Source: Polaromonas sp. (GTDB lineage: Bacteria > Pseudomonadota > Gammaproteobacteria > Burkholderiales > Burkholderiaceae_C). From it: a stretch of 64,000 nucleotides of DNA. Positions within the stretch are counted from its first letter, which is position 1; every line of letters starts with the position of its first letter. The stretch is taken from the NCBI GenBank assembly GCA_030654695.1, contig JAURWY010000034.1:310001-374000 (forward strand). Direction: 5' to 3'. Shown one piece after another: positions 1 through 9,291 of this stretch. The position numbers and the translations under genes are program-made. The notes below the pieces were generated by a model. It was given only the letters and a program-made list of their open reading frames with translations. It had not been told where the DNA came from and did not search any database.

Positions 1-839
1 TATAGCGTCCTTTTGGGCTTAATTTGAGACCCTGAAGCTATTTTGTCAAGCAACCAACCTGCCGCGCAGACACCGAAGGTCGACGTGACGCTGACCACTG
101 ATCCGTAACCATGACAATTCAGACTACCGTCATTGGCCTCGTTGGGGAGGTCAACTTCGCACAATGCATCGGGCTGCACGATGGGCTCACGACTGAAGAC
201 GCAGGCGATACCGATGTTGCCCACGCGTGCAGCGCCCTGCTCTTTGCGCAGTCGGTAACGCAGCTGTGCGAGCAAAGGATCGTGTGTGGTGAGTGAGAGG
301 TCTTCGATGTCAACGCGGTGCGCGTGACGCTTACCGCCTGCGGCACCGACCGTGATGAAGTTCACGCTGTGCTGAAGTGCCCAAGCAGCCATGGCTGTTT
401 TGGCCCTGACTTGATCACAAGCATCCAACACGGCCAGGGGCGCGTTGTTGTCCAGTCCATCAAGCCCTGCGATGTGCGGCCAATTGCTTGCGTCGACGAA
501 TTCTTCAACACAGGTCACGACACAACTGGGGTTGATCAAGCCAATGCGCTCGCGCATGGCTTCGACCTTAGACTGTCCCAGCGTGTTGTCCAAAGCGTGA
601 AGTTGGCGGTTGATGTTGGACTCAGAAATATGGTCGAGGTCGATCAGCGTGAGTTTGGCAACGCCGCTGCGGGCGAGTGCTTCTGCAGCCCATGAGCCCA
701 CACCGCCCAAGCCCACCACCACCACATGGGCTTGACGAATGCGCTGGGCACCAGCCTGGCCATAGAGCCGCGCTAGACCGCCAAAGCGACGCTCCAGATC
801 AGCTGGCGCGGCAGCGTCCAGCGGCAACAAATCAGGCAC
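1..839 (-). CDS. tcdA: tRNA threonylcarbamoyladenosine dehydratase TcdA (ThiF/HesA family), 3' end cut by window edge
   Basis: E1-like adenylating enzyme of the ThiF/MoeB fold. TcdA (CsdL/YgdL) cyclises t6A37 to ct6A in tRNAs reading ANN codons, using ATP. The visible 279 codons contain the nucleotide-binding glycine motif GLGGVGSW (residues 43-50) and the following acidic segment LTLIDLDHISESNINRQ, plus the SLNCHGYGS segment typical of the C-terminal third. No stop is reached before base 1, so a few C-terminal residues are missing. The start is a GTG at 839 that overlaps the stop of the upstream transporter gene as TAGTG, suggesting translational coupling. The RRFGGLARLYG N-terminus matches the family, so this start is likely. 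MoeB or ThiF are less likely because no zinc CxxC pairs are visible. Confidence 0.88.
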   Translation of the reverse strand, partial: MPDLLPLDAAAPADLERRFGGLARLYGQAGAQRIRQAHVVVVGLGGVGSWAAEALARSGVAKLTLIDLDHISESNINRQLHALDNTLGQSKVEAMRERIGLINPSCVVTCVEEFVDASNWPHIAGLDGLDNNAPLAVLDACDQVRAKTAMAAWALQHSVNFITVGAAGGKRHAHRVDIEDLSLTTHDPLLAQLRYRLRKEQGAARVGNIGIACVFSREPIVQPDALCEVDLPNEANDGSLNCHGYGSVVSVTSTFGVCAAGWLLDKIASGSQIKPKRTL

Positions 840-1960
840 TAAAGAGTTCGCTCAAGGCGCCAGATCTGGTATTTGAGCCCAGCAACGGCACCGAGCAAAA
901 TCGCAGCCAAGGCGACAAAGCTGGTGGCACTCAAGGTTGAAATACCGGACAAACCCTGTCCGATGGTGCAGCCCATAGCCGCCACACCGCCAACACCCAT
1001 GAGGGTGGCGCCGATCAGATGGTTGGCAGTGTCTTCGGTACCGCCGAAGCCTTCCCAGCGGAACGAGCGCGTAGCCAATGAATAAACCGCAGAACCCGCG
1101 ACAACGCCGACAACAGAAACAATGCCCAAGGTCAAGACCTTGCTTTTGTCGCTGAAGAACATCAACCAGTCGAGCGTGTAAGCCACCGGCGAGACAAAGC
1201 TCATGGCTTCTGCGCGGCCGGAATTGGTAGCCAAAAATACAGCTTCTAAGGTCTCAGGATGCTCGGGCACAAAACCAAAACTGCCGCTGACCCACCACAG
1301 GGCGGTGATGATGGCACCAACCCCAAGGCCAGCAAACAAGTTATCAAAACGTAAAAAATCTCGGCCCGCCAAAGCCCACACGATGAAGCCAAGACCGAGT
1401 GCCAGACCCAGTGCCAGAGCGCTTGAGGCAGGCGGCAAACCAGTTGAATTTGAGAGCCACTGGCCGAGCGTCGCGGGTGTCGAAAAATCAATGGCCACAC
1501 TGTCTACCGTGTTGACCCGCAGCACGGCGGTGATGCCTTTGAGTGTGGCAAAAGCAGCCAACCCCATGACGATAAAAACAACCAAGGACTTTAAGTTTCC
1601 AGCACCCACGCGCACCAAGGTTTTGCTGCCGCATCCAGATGCCAACACCATGCCAAAGCCGAACATCAAGCCACCCACCAACGCTGACAACCAAATAAAG
1701 CGGTTGGCAACGTAAAGGGTCTTAGTGGGGTCGATCAACCCTGCGGCAGCCAGGCCGGCAAAGCCGATCAAAGCAACGCCGGCAGCCAAACCCCACATGC
1801 GCATGCGCGTCCAGTCGCCCATGCTCAGAATGTCGCTGACCGCGCCCATGGTGCAAAAGTGGGTGCGCTGTGTGATGGCTCCGAACAGTGCCGACAGGGC
1901 AAAAGAAGCCCAGAGGATTTGACTATTGAGAGTTTGAAGAGCAGAGATGTCCATCGCCAA
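839..1960 (-). CDS. YeeE/YedE-family sulfur-compound transporter
   Basis: Polytopic inner-membrane protein of 373 residues in the YeeE/YedE (DUF395) family, whose characterised member TsuA imports thiosulfate. Three cysteine-containing motifs characteristic of the family are present: FCTMGA (C36), SGCGSK (C110) and GCTIGQG (C331); such cysteines are thought to relay the sulfur substrate. About nine or ten hydrophobic helices can be traced. It may start at 1960 or at the second ATG at 1954 (MDIS). It overlaps the tcdA start by one base (TAGTG). Because TcdA belongs to the CsdA/CsdE sulfur-acceptor neighbourhood in E. coli, a sulfur theme for the pair is conceivable but inferred. The exact substrate (thiosulfate or another sulfur species) is not shown by the sequence. 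Confidence 0.85.
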   Translation of the reverse strand: MAMDISALQTLNSQILWASFALSALFGAITQRTHFCTMGAVSDILSMGDWTRMRMWGLAAGVALIGFAGLAAAGLIDPTKTLYVANRFIWLSALVGGLMFGFGMVLASGCGSKTLVRVGAGNLKSLVVFIVMGLAAFATLKGITAVLRVNTVDSVAIDFSTPATLGQWLSNSTGLPPASSALALGLALGLGFIVWALAGRDFLRFDNLFAGLGVGAIITALWWVSGSFGFVPEHPETLEAVFLATNSGRAEAMSFVSPVAYTLDWLMFFSDKSKVLTLGIVSVVGVVAGSAVYSLATRSFRWEGFGGTEDTANHLIGATLMGVGGVAAMGCTIGQGLSGISTLSATSFVALAAILLGAVAGLKYQIWRLERTL

Positions 1961-1977
1961 TACCGCCGTTTTCGCTG

Positions 1978-2796
1978 TTACTTGAGTTTGGCAAGACGCT
2001 CTTGGCCAACTTTGGCCGCCTCAGACTTTGGGTAGGCTTTGAGGAGTTCTTCGATCGTTTTACGGGCGCCCTTGACTTCTTTCAATTCAACTTGGCAGTT
2101 GGCGATAGACAGCAAGGCCTCTGGCGCACGCATGTGAGCTGGCGCAGCAGCCATGAGCGCGCGGAAATTGATGACCGCTTCTTTGTAGTTGCGCTGAGCG
2201 TACTGTGCATTGCCTAACCAAAACAAGGCCGATGGGGTGTACCCACTGCTGGGATAGCGCCGATTGAAGTCTGCGAAAGCCAACTGCGCCTGCGCAAAGT
2301 CACCCTTACGCAAGGTTGCCAAGGCCACCTCAAAATCACGCACCTCAGCGGGGTCGGCCACAAACTCCAAACCATCCACTCGAACCTTGCTAGGTTCGAA
2401 TTTTTTGAGTCGATCTTCCATCGTCTGCAGCAAGTCTTTTTGACGCATTTGAACTTCAGACAACTCACGCGCAAACTGCTCGTCTTGACCGCGGATGCGA
2501 GCCAACTCCCCGCGCGAAGTTTCAATTTGACCCGACAGATCTAAAATGCTGCGACGAAGTTGCTGAAGCTGCGCACTCAACAGCGCATTGTCTTCATTCA
2601 CCTTGCGCAGATCTTCGGCACTCCGCAACTGCATTGCTTCGAATTTTTGACGCAAGTCAATGATGACTTTTCGGGCCTCGTCGTCTTCAAACAAAGCAGC
2701 GTTGGCAGCACTCATCGACAGCAGCACAAGGGTCAAAAAGAAACCCCGGCAACGCACTTTCAATGAAGACCTCACAGCGAGATTCCCCTGATTCAT
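1978..2796 (-). CDS. cpoB: Cell division coordinator CpoB (YbgF), Tol-Pal associated
   Basis: Periplasmic protein of 272 residues. The N-terminus is a signal peptide (hydrophobic stretch FFLTLVLLSMSAANA, then ALFEDDEAR). A coiled-coil region follows (about residues 45-120, heptad-like with many Q/L/E/R) and then a C-terminal TPR domain (about 150-270; pattern YPSSGYTPSALFWLGNAQY). In E. coli CpoB coordinates peptidoglycan synthesis by PBP1B with outer-membrane constriction via TolA. The ATG overlaps the pal stop as ATGA (2796-2793), so the two are translationally coupled. tolB-pal-cpoB order is conserved in proteobacteria. Confidence 0.9.
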   Translation of the reverse strand: MNQGNLAVRSSLKVRCRGFFLTLVLLSMSAANAALFEDDEARKVIIDLRQKFEAMQLRSAEDLRKVNEDNALLSAQLQQLRRSILDLSGQIETSRGELARIRGQDEQFARELSEVQMRQKDLLQTMEDRLKKFEPSKVRVDGLEFVADPAEVRDFEVALATLRKGDFAQAQLAFADFNRRYPSSGYTPSALFWLGNAQYAQRNYKEAVINFRALMAAAPAHMRAPEALLSIANCQVELKEVKGARKTIEELLKAYPKSEAAKVGQERLAKLK

Positions 2797-3335
2797 CGGT
2801 AATTGATTTCAGCGCGACGGTTTTTAGCGAAGGCTTCTTCAGTCGCACCCGACATGGCTGGCTTTTCTTTGCCAAAACTCACGGCTTCGACTTGGGTCTC
2901 GGCGACACCCAACAAAGCCAATGAACGGCGAACGGCTTCTGAGCGCTTTTGGCCCAGTGCCAGGTTGTACTCGCGGCCGCCACGCTCGTCGGTGTGACCT
3001 TCAATGGCGATCTTGCGGTTCTTGTTGCTGGTCAAAAAGCGGGCGTGCATTTCAATCGCGCTTTGGAACTCTGGCTTGATAGTGAAGCTGTCGTAATCAA
3101 AGTAAAAAATGCGGGCCGCACCCACTGGGCCTGCGGCTGTGGTGTCCGTGGTGCTTATTTCAACGGGTGCCACAGCGCGTCCTGAGACCCCGCCGGCGCC
3201 TGCAGCACCGCCCGCGCCTGCAGCACCAGCGCTGCGATCTTCAACGGGAACATCACTCAGCTTGACACTGGAACCGCAAGCCGCCAAGACGAGAGAAAGA
3301 GTGAGGACGGACAGGGCAGAAAGAATACGTTTCAT
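2793..3335 (-). CDS. pal: Peptidoglycan-associated outer-membrane lipoprotein Pal
   Basis: Lipoprotein of 180 residues. The lipobox VLAAC places the lipidated cysteine at C20. A Gly/Ala-rich linker (GAAGAGGAAGAGG) follows and then an OmpA-like peptidoglycan-binding domain (about 75-180) with the diagnostic EGHTDERGGREYNLALG segment. Pal tethers the outer membrane to peptidoglycan and binds TolB. The frame is open further upstream to 3452, but the ATG at 3335 is chosen because it gives a classic lipoprotein signal and is preceded by GAGG with a 5-6 base spacer. It lies 37 bases after tolB and overlaps cpoB by ATGA. Confidence 0.96.
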   Translation of the reverse strand: MKRILSALSVLTLSLVLAACGSSVKLSDVPVEDRSAGAAGAGGAAGAGGVSGRAVAPVEISTTDTTAAGPVGAARIFYFDYDSFTIKPEFQSAIEMHARFLTSNKNRKIAIEGHTDERGGREYNLALGQKRSEAVRRSLALLGVAETQVEAVSFGKEKPAMSGATEEAFAKNRRAEINYR

Positions 3336-3372
3336 AAAAACCTCGTAAAAAACAAACTGAAAAAGAAAAAAA

Positions 3373-4680
3373 TCAACGCTGGAACGGACCCCAGTCAGGC
3401 TCACGGATGTCACCACTGGCACCGGACAGGCGGGCCTTGATTTTTCCGTCAAGCGTGCTGGTCATCAAAGCCTCACGGCCCTGCTGCTGCGTTGCGTATA
3501 AGACCAATCGGCTGTTCGGCGAAAAGCTGGGGTTCTCGTCAGCACTGGTGTCCGTGATGGCCGAGATAGCACCGCTGGCCAAGTCCATCAAGTGCAACTT
3601 AAAAGCGCCACCGACCCGGGATATATAGGCCATCCAGCGGCCATCATGACTCAGCGCAGGAGAGATATTGTAGGAGCCCGTGAAAGTCACGCGTTGTGGC
3701 GTGCCACCGGTTGGGGTCATCTTGTAAATTTGCGGTGCGCCGCCGCGGTCACTGACGAAATAAATGCTTTTGCCGTCTGACGCGTAGGTCGGTTCGGTGT
3801 CAATGCTGGATGACTGCGTCAAGCGGCGTGGTTCGCCGCCATTGGCGTCAATCGCAAAAATTTGCGACCCGCCGTCGCGGCTCAGTGTAGCCACCAGTTG
3901 ACGCCCATCGGGCGACCAAGCGGGGGCGCTGTTAGAGCCTTTGAAGTTGGCCAGCAATCGACGCTTGCCTGTTGACACATCGTGCGAATAGATAACAGGT
4001 TTGCGCGACTCAAAGGAGACGTACGCCAGTTGGGCACCAGTGGGCGACCAGGACGGCGAAATGATGGGTTCAGGGCTGGTCAGCGCTGACTGGGCGTTTT
4101 CACCGTCAGAGTCTGCAACCCACAAGTTAAACCGCTGTGCGGTCTTGGTGACGTAAGCAATACGGGTGGCAAAAACACCTTTTTCACCGGTGATTTTTTC
4201 ATAGATAAAGTCGGCGACACGATGCGCTGCCAAGCGCAGGTCGCCGGCTGTCACAACGTGGCTCTGGCCGCCTAAGTCTTGGCTGCGAACCACGTCCCAC
4301 AAGCGAACACGCACATCAAAACGACCATCTGCCAAGGCCGTAATACTACCGGTGGCCACCGAGTCTGCGCCACGCTGGCGCCAAGCAGTCGCGTCCAGCT
4401 GAGTCGTTTCGTCAGCCAACAACCCGGTAGCGTCAACAGAGCGGAACATACCGCTGCGCTCCAAGTCAGCCCTGACAATGGCGCTGATTTTCTGGGGGGC
4501 CTGAGCCTCGCCCTTGAACACCGGCAATGCAATCGGTAATTGCGTCAAGCCGATACCAGACACTTCAACGCGAAATTGAGCCAGTGCAGGAAATGCCGTA
4601 GCCACTGACAGCGTGGCGCAGGACAGCGCTTTAAGCGCGCCGCGTCTTTGTAGATTTATAAAAGCAAAATCATTTATCAA
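3373..4680 (-). CDS. tolB: Tol-Pal system beta-propeller protein TolB
   Basis: Periplasmic protein of 435 residues with an N-terminal signal (LKALSCATLSVATAFPALA), a TolB N-terminal alpha/beta domain (about 35-165) and a C-terminal six-bladed beta-propeller. The propeller shows repeated 'SPSWSPTGAQLAYVS', 'APAWSPDGRQL' and 'SPALSHDGRWMAY' type blades. TolB shuttles between Pal and TolA/OmpA during outer-membrane constriction. It is the first gene of a minus-strand operon tolB-pal-cpoB. The usual upstream partners tolQ, tolR and tolA are not in this window: the next gene upstream is a divergent msbA. A twin-arginine-like pair (LQRRGALK) precedes the hydrophobic core, but a full Tat motif is not clear. 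Confidence 0.96.
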   Translation of the reverse strand: MINDFAFINLQRRGALKALSCATLSVATAFPALAQFRVEVSGIGLTQLPIALPVFKGEAQAPQKISAIVRADLERSGMFRSVDATGLLADETTQLDATAWRQRGADSVATGSITALADGRFDVRVRLWDVVRSQDLGGQSHVVTAGDLRLAAHRVADFIYEKITGEKGVFATRIAYVTKTAQRFNLWVADSDGENAQSALTSPEPIISPSWSPTGAQLAYVSFESRKPVIYSHDVSTGKRRLLANFKGSNSAPAWSPDGRQLVATLSRDGGSQIFAIDANGGEPRRLTQSSSIDTEPTYASDGKSIYFVSDRGGAPQIYKMTPTGGTPQRVTFTGSYNISPALSHDGRWMAYISRVGGAFKLHLMDLASGAISAITDTSADENPSFSPNSRLVLYATQQQGREALMTSTLDGKIKARLSGASGDIREPDWGPFQR

Positions 4681-4877
4681 TTTGACAACCCAAACAATTC
4701 AACACAACATGCTTAGCCCGTACAGCTAAAGCGTGGATAGTACACACCGTTAGAGGTAAAACACGATCGATAAGTCTAAACGAAACAAATCACTACTAAA
4801 AATGTGACTCACAGGAAACGGCCGGGTCTCAACCCGTAGACTCTTGCCAGCCGTCAAGTGGCTGAAGTCCACCGATA

Positions 4878-6716
4878 ATGCGGACCAAGCAGGCAACCCG
4901 GAAAACGTCCTTGAAAAATTCATCTTCAACGCCTCAAGCCGCGCCTGTGGCCACTCCCTCGGCGAAAAAACGGACGATTCCAGAGAGTGTGGCCAGACTC
5001 TGGCCGTACTTTAGCAGCTCAAAAAGTGGCTGGGCACTGGCAATTGTGGCCACACTGTTGGCCTCAGCCACTGAGCCGATGGTGCCGGCCCTGCTGAAAC
5101 CATTGTTGGATCGCGGCTTTCAGCCGGGTGGTGAGCTCAATATTTGGCAGGTGCCAGTCTTCTTAATGCTGCTGTTTGGGGTGCGTGGACTGGCCGGCTT
5201 TTTAGCGCAGTTTGGTTTGGCGCGGGTCACCAACCTCGGCTTGCAAAAACTTCGCGAAGCGATGTTTGACAAGCTCCTGAGCGCACGTTTCAGCTTGTTC
5301 ACAGAGCAGACTTCGAGCACCATTGCCAACACCGTGGTGTACGAAGTCCAAAACGGCTCGAGTTTGCTGGTGAACGCCGTCATGCGTTTAGCGCGCGACC
5401 TGCTGAGCATGCTGGCCTTGGTCGGCTACCTGCTGTACTTGAACTGGAAATTAACGCTGGTCGTGGCGCTGATCTTTCCCGCCGTCATCGCGGTCGTGCG
5501 AATCCTCTCCAAGCGTCTTTACCGGCTGACCAAAGAAAGCCAAAGAGCCACCGACGACCTCGCCTACGTGGTCGAAGAGAACGTGTTGGCGCACCGGGAC
5601 ATCCGCCTGCACGCCGCACAAACAAGACAGTCAACGCGCTTTCATTTGCTCAGCTTGGCGCTGCGTCATTTGTCCATCAAGTCAACCGTGGCCCACGCGG
5701 GCATGAGCGCACTGACCCAATTGCTGGCGGCGGTAGCCTTGTCGGCTGTGGTCTCCATTGCTTTGCTGCAAAGCGCCGACGGCGCTACTACCGTCGGTAG
5801 TTTTGTGGCTTTTGTGACCGCCATGCTGCTGCTGATTGCGCCGATGAAAAGTCTGTCAGACGCCGCCACACCCATCACCCGCGGCATCGCGGCGTTGGAG
5901 CGGGGCTTGAATCTGCTCGACCACATTGATGACGAAACCAGCGGCACCTTCAGCAAAAGCAGAGCCAGCGGCGACATCACCTTCACGGACGTCACGGTGC
6001 GCTACACAGCCGACGCCAACCCCGCACTCGACCAGCTCAACCTGCGCATCCAACCGGGCGAAACCATCGCGATTGTCGGCACTTCAGGGTCGGGTAAAAG
6101 CACGCTGGTAAATTTGTTACCGCGCTTTCAGGATGTCTCTTCGGGCGTCATCAGCTTAGATGGCGTGTCTATTCAAGACTGGAGCCTGTCGTCACTGCGC
6201 GAACAATTCGCCTTTGTCAGCCAGCACGTGGTGATGCTCAACGAGTCAATTGCCGCCAATGTCGCGCTCGGCCAGCCGATCGATCGGGCGCGGGTGACGC
6301 AATGCTTGCAGGCGGCTAATCTGGACAAGATGATGAGCGAACTGCCGAACGACATCGACACCCTGCTTGGCCACAACGCCATGCAGTTGTCGGGCGGCCA
6401 GCGGCAGCGTTTGGCCATCGCCAGAGCGCTCTACAAAGATGCGCCGATTTTGATTTTGGACGAGGCCACGTCGGCGCTGGACACCGAGTCAGAGCTAGCC
6501 GTTCAGCAAGCCATTGAGCGACTGACGGCCGACCGAACCTCCCTGGTGATTGCGCACCGCCTGTCAACGATTCAACATGCCGACAGAATCATCATGCTGG
6601 AAGGCGGCCGCGTGCTGGAATCTGGCAGCCATGCGGAGCTGCTGGCCAAAGGCGGTGCCTACAGCCACCTGTACCAGCTGGGCTTCAACACCAAAAACAG
6701 CAGCAAGGCTCAGTGA
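4878..6716 (+). CDS. msbA: MsbA-type lipid A/phospholipid ABC exporter (permease-ATPase fusion)
   Basis: Half-transporter of 612 residues that acts as a homodimer in the inner membrane. In E. coli MsbA flips lipid A core to the periplasmic face. A basic, Ser/Thr-rich N-terminal extension (about 45 residues) precedes six transmembrane helices (about 50-335). The nucleotide-binding domain carries Walker A GTSGSGKS (401-408), the signature LSGGQRQRLAIARAL, Walker B ILILDEATSALD and the switch histidine in VIAHRLST. It diverges from tolB across 197 bases and converges with rng, leaving only two bases between the two stops, so there is no room for a separate terminator. Other exporters of the same subfamily cannot be excluded by sequence alone. 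Confidence 0.88.
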   Translation: MRTKQATRKTSLKNSSSTPQAAPVATPSAKKRTIPESVARLWPYFSSSKSGWALAIVATLLASATEPMVPALLKPLLDRGFQPGGELNIWQVPVFLMLLFGVRGLAGFLAQFGLARVTNLGLQKLREAMFDKLLSARFSLFTEQTSSTIANTVVYEVQNGSSLLVNAVMRLARDLLSMLALVGYLLYLNWKLTLVVALIFPAVIAVVRILSKRLYRLTKESQRATDDLAYVVEENVLAHRDIRLHAAQTRQSTRFHLLSLALRHLSIKSTVAHAGMSALTQLLAAVALSAVVSIALLQSADGATTVGSFVAFVTAMLLLIAPMKSLSDAATPITRGIAALERGLNLLDHIDDETSGTFSKSRASGDITFTDVTVRYTADANPALDQLNLRIQPGETIAIVGTSGSGKSTLVNLLPRFQDVSSGVISLDGVSIQDWSLSSLREQFAFVSQHVVMLNESIAANVALGQPIDRARVTQCLQAANLDKMMSELPNDIDTLLGHNAMQLSGGQRQRLAIARALYKDAPILILDEATSALDTESELAVQQAIERLTADRTSLVIAHRLSTIQHADRIIMLEGGRVLESGSHAELLAKGGAYSHLYQLGFNTKNSSKAQ

Positions 6717-6718
6717 CC

Positions 6719-8200
6719 TTAAAGCAGCACGATGTCGTAGTGCTCTTGCGCCATGGCGACTTCAGATTGCAAAGAAATCGGCTTTCCGATGAAGGTGCTC
6801 AAATCGGCCAAATGCTGACTTTCTTCATCCAAAAATAATTCGATGACTTGCGGCGCCGCAACGACGCGAAACTCACGCGGATTGAACTGCCTGGCCTCGC
6901 GCAGTATTTCTCGCAAGATGTCGTAAGTGACGCTGCGCGCGGTCTTGACCACGCCCTTGCCGCCGCAAGCGCTGCAAGGTTCACACAGTTGATGCGACAG
7001 CGACTCACGTGTGCGTTTGCGCGTCATCTCCAGCAAACCCAAGGCTGAAAATCCGTTGACCGTGGTCTTAATGCGATCACGCGCCAGCTGTTTTTTGAAC
7101 TCGACCAACACAGCGTCGCGGTGGTTGTCGCGCAGCATGTCGATGAAGTCGACGATCACGATGCCGCCCAGATTGCGCAGCCTGAGTTGCCGAGCAATGG
7201 TTTGCGCGGCTTCGAGGTTGGTCTTGAAAATCGTTTCATCAAAGTTGCGCGCACCCACGAAACCGCCGGTGTTGACGTCGACCGTGGTCAGGGCTTCGGT
7301 CTGGTCAATGATGAGATAGCCGCCCGACTTGAGCTCCACCCGGCGCCCCAGTGCGCGTGCAATTTCTTCGTCAATATTCAACAAATCAAAGATCGGCCGC
7401 TCGCCAGCGTAGAGCTGAATTTTCTTCAGTGTCGCGGGCATGAATTCAGTGGCAAAGGTTTGCAACTTCGAGAACTGCTCACGCGAATCAACGCGGATGC
7501 TTTGCGTGTCTTCTGAGACCACATCGCGCAACACGCGCTGCAGCAAATTGAGGTCTTGATGCAAAACAGAAGTGGGGGGCAGGCGCAACGATGCGTCTTT
7601 GATGCGAGCCCAAGTTTTGCGCAAGTACGCGATATCTTCACTGAGCTCTGCGTCACTCGCGTCTTCGCCGTTGGTGCGCAAAATAAAACCTCCACCCGCC
7701 TCGCCAGCAAGAGCTTGCAAGCGCTGGCGCAACTCTTCGCGTTGCTTGGGTGGAATTTTTTGCGAAACGCCAATGTGGCTGTCTTGCGGCAAAAACACCA
7801 GCAAGCGCCCGGCAATGCTGACCTGCGCCGTCAACCGTGCGCCCTTGGTGCCCATCGGGTCTTTGAGCACCTGCACCATGATGGCTTTGCCCTCAAACAG
7901 CTGCTTCTCAATCGGTAAAGGCGGTGCGGCCTCGGTCTTGCCGGGCTCTGTCTCGGCATGGCGACTGCTGATGCTGCTCATCAAATCTGCCACGTGCAAA
8001 AAGGCGGTACGGTCTAGCCCGATGTCAATGAAGGCCGACTGCATGCCCGGCAGCACGCGCACCACCTTGCCAAGGTACACATTGCCGACCAAGCCGCGCT
8101 CAAGGGCACGCTCAACGTGCAGTTCTTGCACTGCACCGTTTTCGACCACGGCAACACGGGTTTCTTGGGGCGACCAATTGATCAGGATTTCCTGAGACAT
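6719..8200 (-). CDS. rng: Ribonuclease G
   Basis: Endoribonuclease of 493 residues of the RNase E/G family, involved in 16S rRNA 5' maturation and mRNA turnover. It starts MSQEILINWSPQETRVAVVE as in other RNase G proteins. An S1 RNA-binding domain follows (about 35-130, GNVYLGKV..FLHVADL), then the catalytic domain with the magnesium-binding aspartates (TTVDVNTGGFVG, and GIVIVDFIDM). The zinc-link type cysteines CEPCSACGGKG are near residue 410. The length fits RNase G rather than RNase E, since there is no long acidic/proline C-terminal scaffold. Upstream lies maf, 18 bases away, suggesting an operon maf-rng as in many proteobacteria. Confidence 0.96.
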   Translation of the reverse strand: MSQEILINWSPQETRVAVVENGAVQELHVERALERGLVGNVYLGKVVRVLPGMQSAFIDIGLDRTAFLHVADLMSSISSRHAETEPGKTEAAPPLPIEKQLFEGKAIMVQVLKDPMGTKGARLTAQVSIAGRLLVFLPQDSHIGVSQKIPPKQREELRQRLQALAGEAGGGFILRTNGEDASDAELSEDIAYLRKTWARIKDASLRLPPTSVLHQDLNLLQRVLRDVVSEDTQSIRVDSREQFSKLQTFATEFMPATLKKIQLYAGERPIFDLLNIDEEIARALGRRVELKSGGYLIIDQTEALTTVDVNTGGFVGARNFDETIFKTNLEAAQTIARQLRLRNLGGIVIVDFIDMLRDNHRDAVLVEFKKQLARDRIKTTVNGFSALGLLEMTRKRTRESLSHQLCEPCSACGGKGVVKTARSVTYDILREILREARQFNPREFRVVAAPQVIELFLDEESQHLADLSTFIGKPISLQSEVAMAQEHYDIVLL

Positions 8201-8218
8201 GGGGGCGTTGTCCTAAAG

Positions 8219-8821
8219 TCAGATCTTTACGCCGACGGCGCGCAAAAGCAGTGATGTTTCATGCAAAGGCAAGCCCATGATGCCCGAATAACTGCCGTTG
8301 ATGCGGGTGATGTGAACCGCCGCCCTGCCCTGCACCGCGTAAGCCCCGGCTTTGCCCATAGGCTCGCCAGAGGCCACATAAGCTTTGATTTGGGCCCGCG
8401 TCATGGCAGCAAAGGTGACGTTTGAAATGCTCAGCGCTTCGAAAGTTTTTTTGCCGCTCTGCACAGCTACCGCCGTCAGCACGCGGTGCGTCGCGCCCGA
8501 CAGCAGGGTCAAGATGCGGATCGCATCGGCGTCGTTCTCAGGCTTGCCCAAAATGCTTAGCCCCAAGGCGACCGTGGTGTCTGAGCACAGGACAGGCGCA
8601 GCCGGCAAACCTTGGCGCTTCATGCGCGCCACAGCCGCTTGCAACTTAAGCCGGGTGACGCGCTTGACGTAGGTCGCAGGCGCTTCAGCCCCGTGCACCA
8701 CTTCCAACGCCTCGGCGTCTTCAGCAGGGTCTGGCAACAAGCGCTGAAAAGCCAATCCCAGTTGCTCCAGCAACTGCGCCCGACGCGGGCTTTGAGACGC
8801 GAGATAAATGAAATCAGACAT
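8219..8821 (-). CDS. maf: Maf-family nucleoside triphosphate pyrophosphatase
   Basis: House-cleaning nucleotide pyrophosphatase of 200 residues. The N-terminal motif YLASQSPRRAQLLEQLG is the Maf substrate-binding signature, and SDTTVAL carries a conserved aspartate. The VQGRAAVHITRINGSYSGIMGLPL tail is typical of the dTTP/UTP-specific YhdE subgroup. The ATG at 8821 is selected over an upstream in-frame ATG (8863) because it begins directly before the conserved motif and follows the rlmH TAG stop by two bases (TAGCCATG). It lies between rlmH and rng in a tightly packed minus-strand operon. Confidence 0.93.
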   Translation of the reverse strand: MSDFIYLASQSPRRAQLLEQLGLAFQRLLPDPAEDAEALEVVHGAEAPATYVKRVTRLKLQAAVARMKRQGLPAAPVLCSDTTVALGLSILGKPENDADAIRILTLLSGATHRVLTAVAVQSGKKTFEALSISNVTFAAMTRAQIKAYVASGEPMGKAGAYAVQGRAAVHITRINGSYSGIMGLPLHETSLLLRAVGVKI

Positions 8822-8823
8822 GG

Positions 8824-9291
8824 CTACTCGCGATGGTAGGGATGGTTCACCGTGATGCTCCAAGCGCGGTACAGCTGCTCAATCAGCAGCACACGCACCA
8901 TGGCGTGTGGCAGTGTCAGGTCAGACAGGCGAATGCGTTCATGGGCGGCTTGTTTGAAACCAGGGTCCAATCCATCCGGGCCGCCGATGACGATAGCAAC
9001 GTCATCACCTTCGCGCTGCCAATGCCGAAGTTTGTCGGCCAATGCAACGGTGGTGATGTTGGTGCCGCGTTCGTCCAGGGCGACGATGCGCATGCCTTTG
9101 GGAATCGCCGCTTCAATCCGCGTGCGCTCTGCGGCGAGCAAATTCTCAAGCGTTTTGGATGCGCGGGCTTCGGTCTTGACCGCCTTCAGCTCGACTTTGA
9201 GTTCAGGCGGGAAACGCTTGGCGTAGTCGTCGTAGGCGGTCTGCGCCCAGTCGGGCACCCGTTGCCCGACTGCGACGATCTGCAGCCTCAT
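8824..9291 (-). CDS. rlmH: 23S rRNA (pseudouridine1915-N3)-methyltransferase RlmH
   Basis: SPOUT-class methyltransferase of 155 residues that methylates pseudouridine 1915 in helix 69 of assembled 70S ribosomes. Seen: RIVALDERG, the SAM-binding glycine loop [12 protein letters not shown] (about 102-113), and the highly conserved C-terminal tail [15 protein letters not shown]. Length matches E. coli RlmH (155). The start overlaps the stop of rsfS by four bases (ATGA at 9291-9288). rsfS-rlmH adjacency is conserved across bacteria, which supports both calls. Confidence 0.97.
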   Translation of the reverse strand: MRLQIVAVGQRVPDWAQTAYDDYAKRFPPELKVELKAVKTEARASKTLENLLAAERTRIEAAIPKGMRIVALDERGTNITTVALADKLRHWQREGDDVAIVIGGPDGLDPGFKQAAHERIRLSDLTLPHAMVRVLLIEQLYRAWSITVNHPYHRE

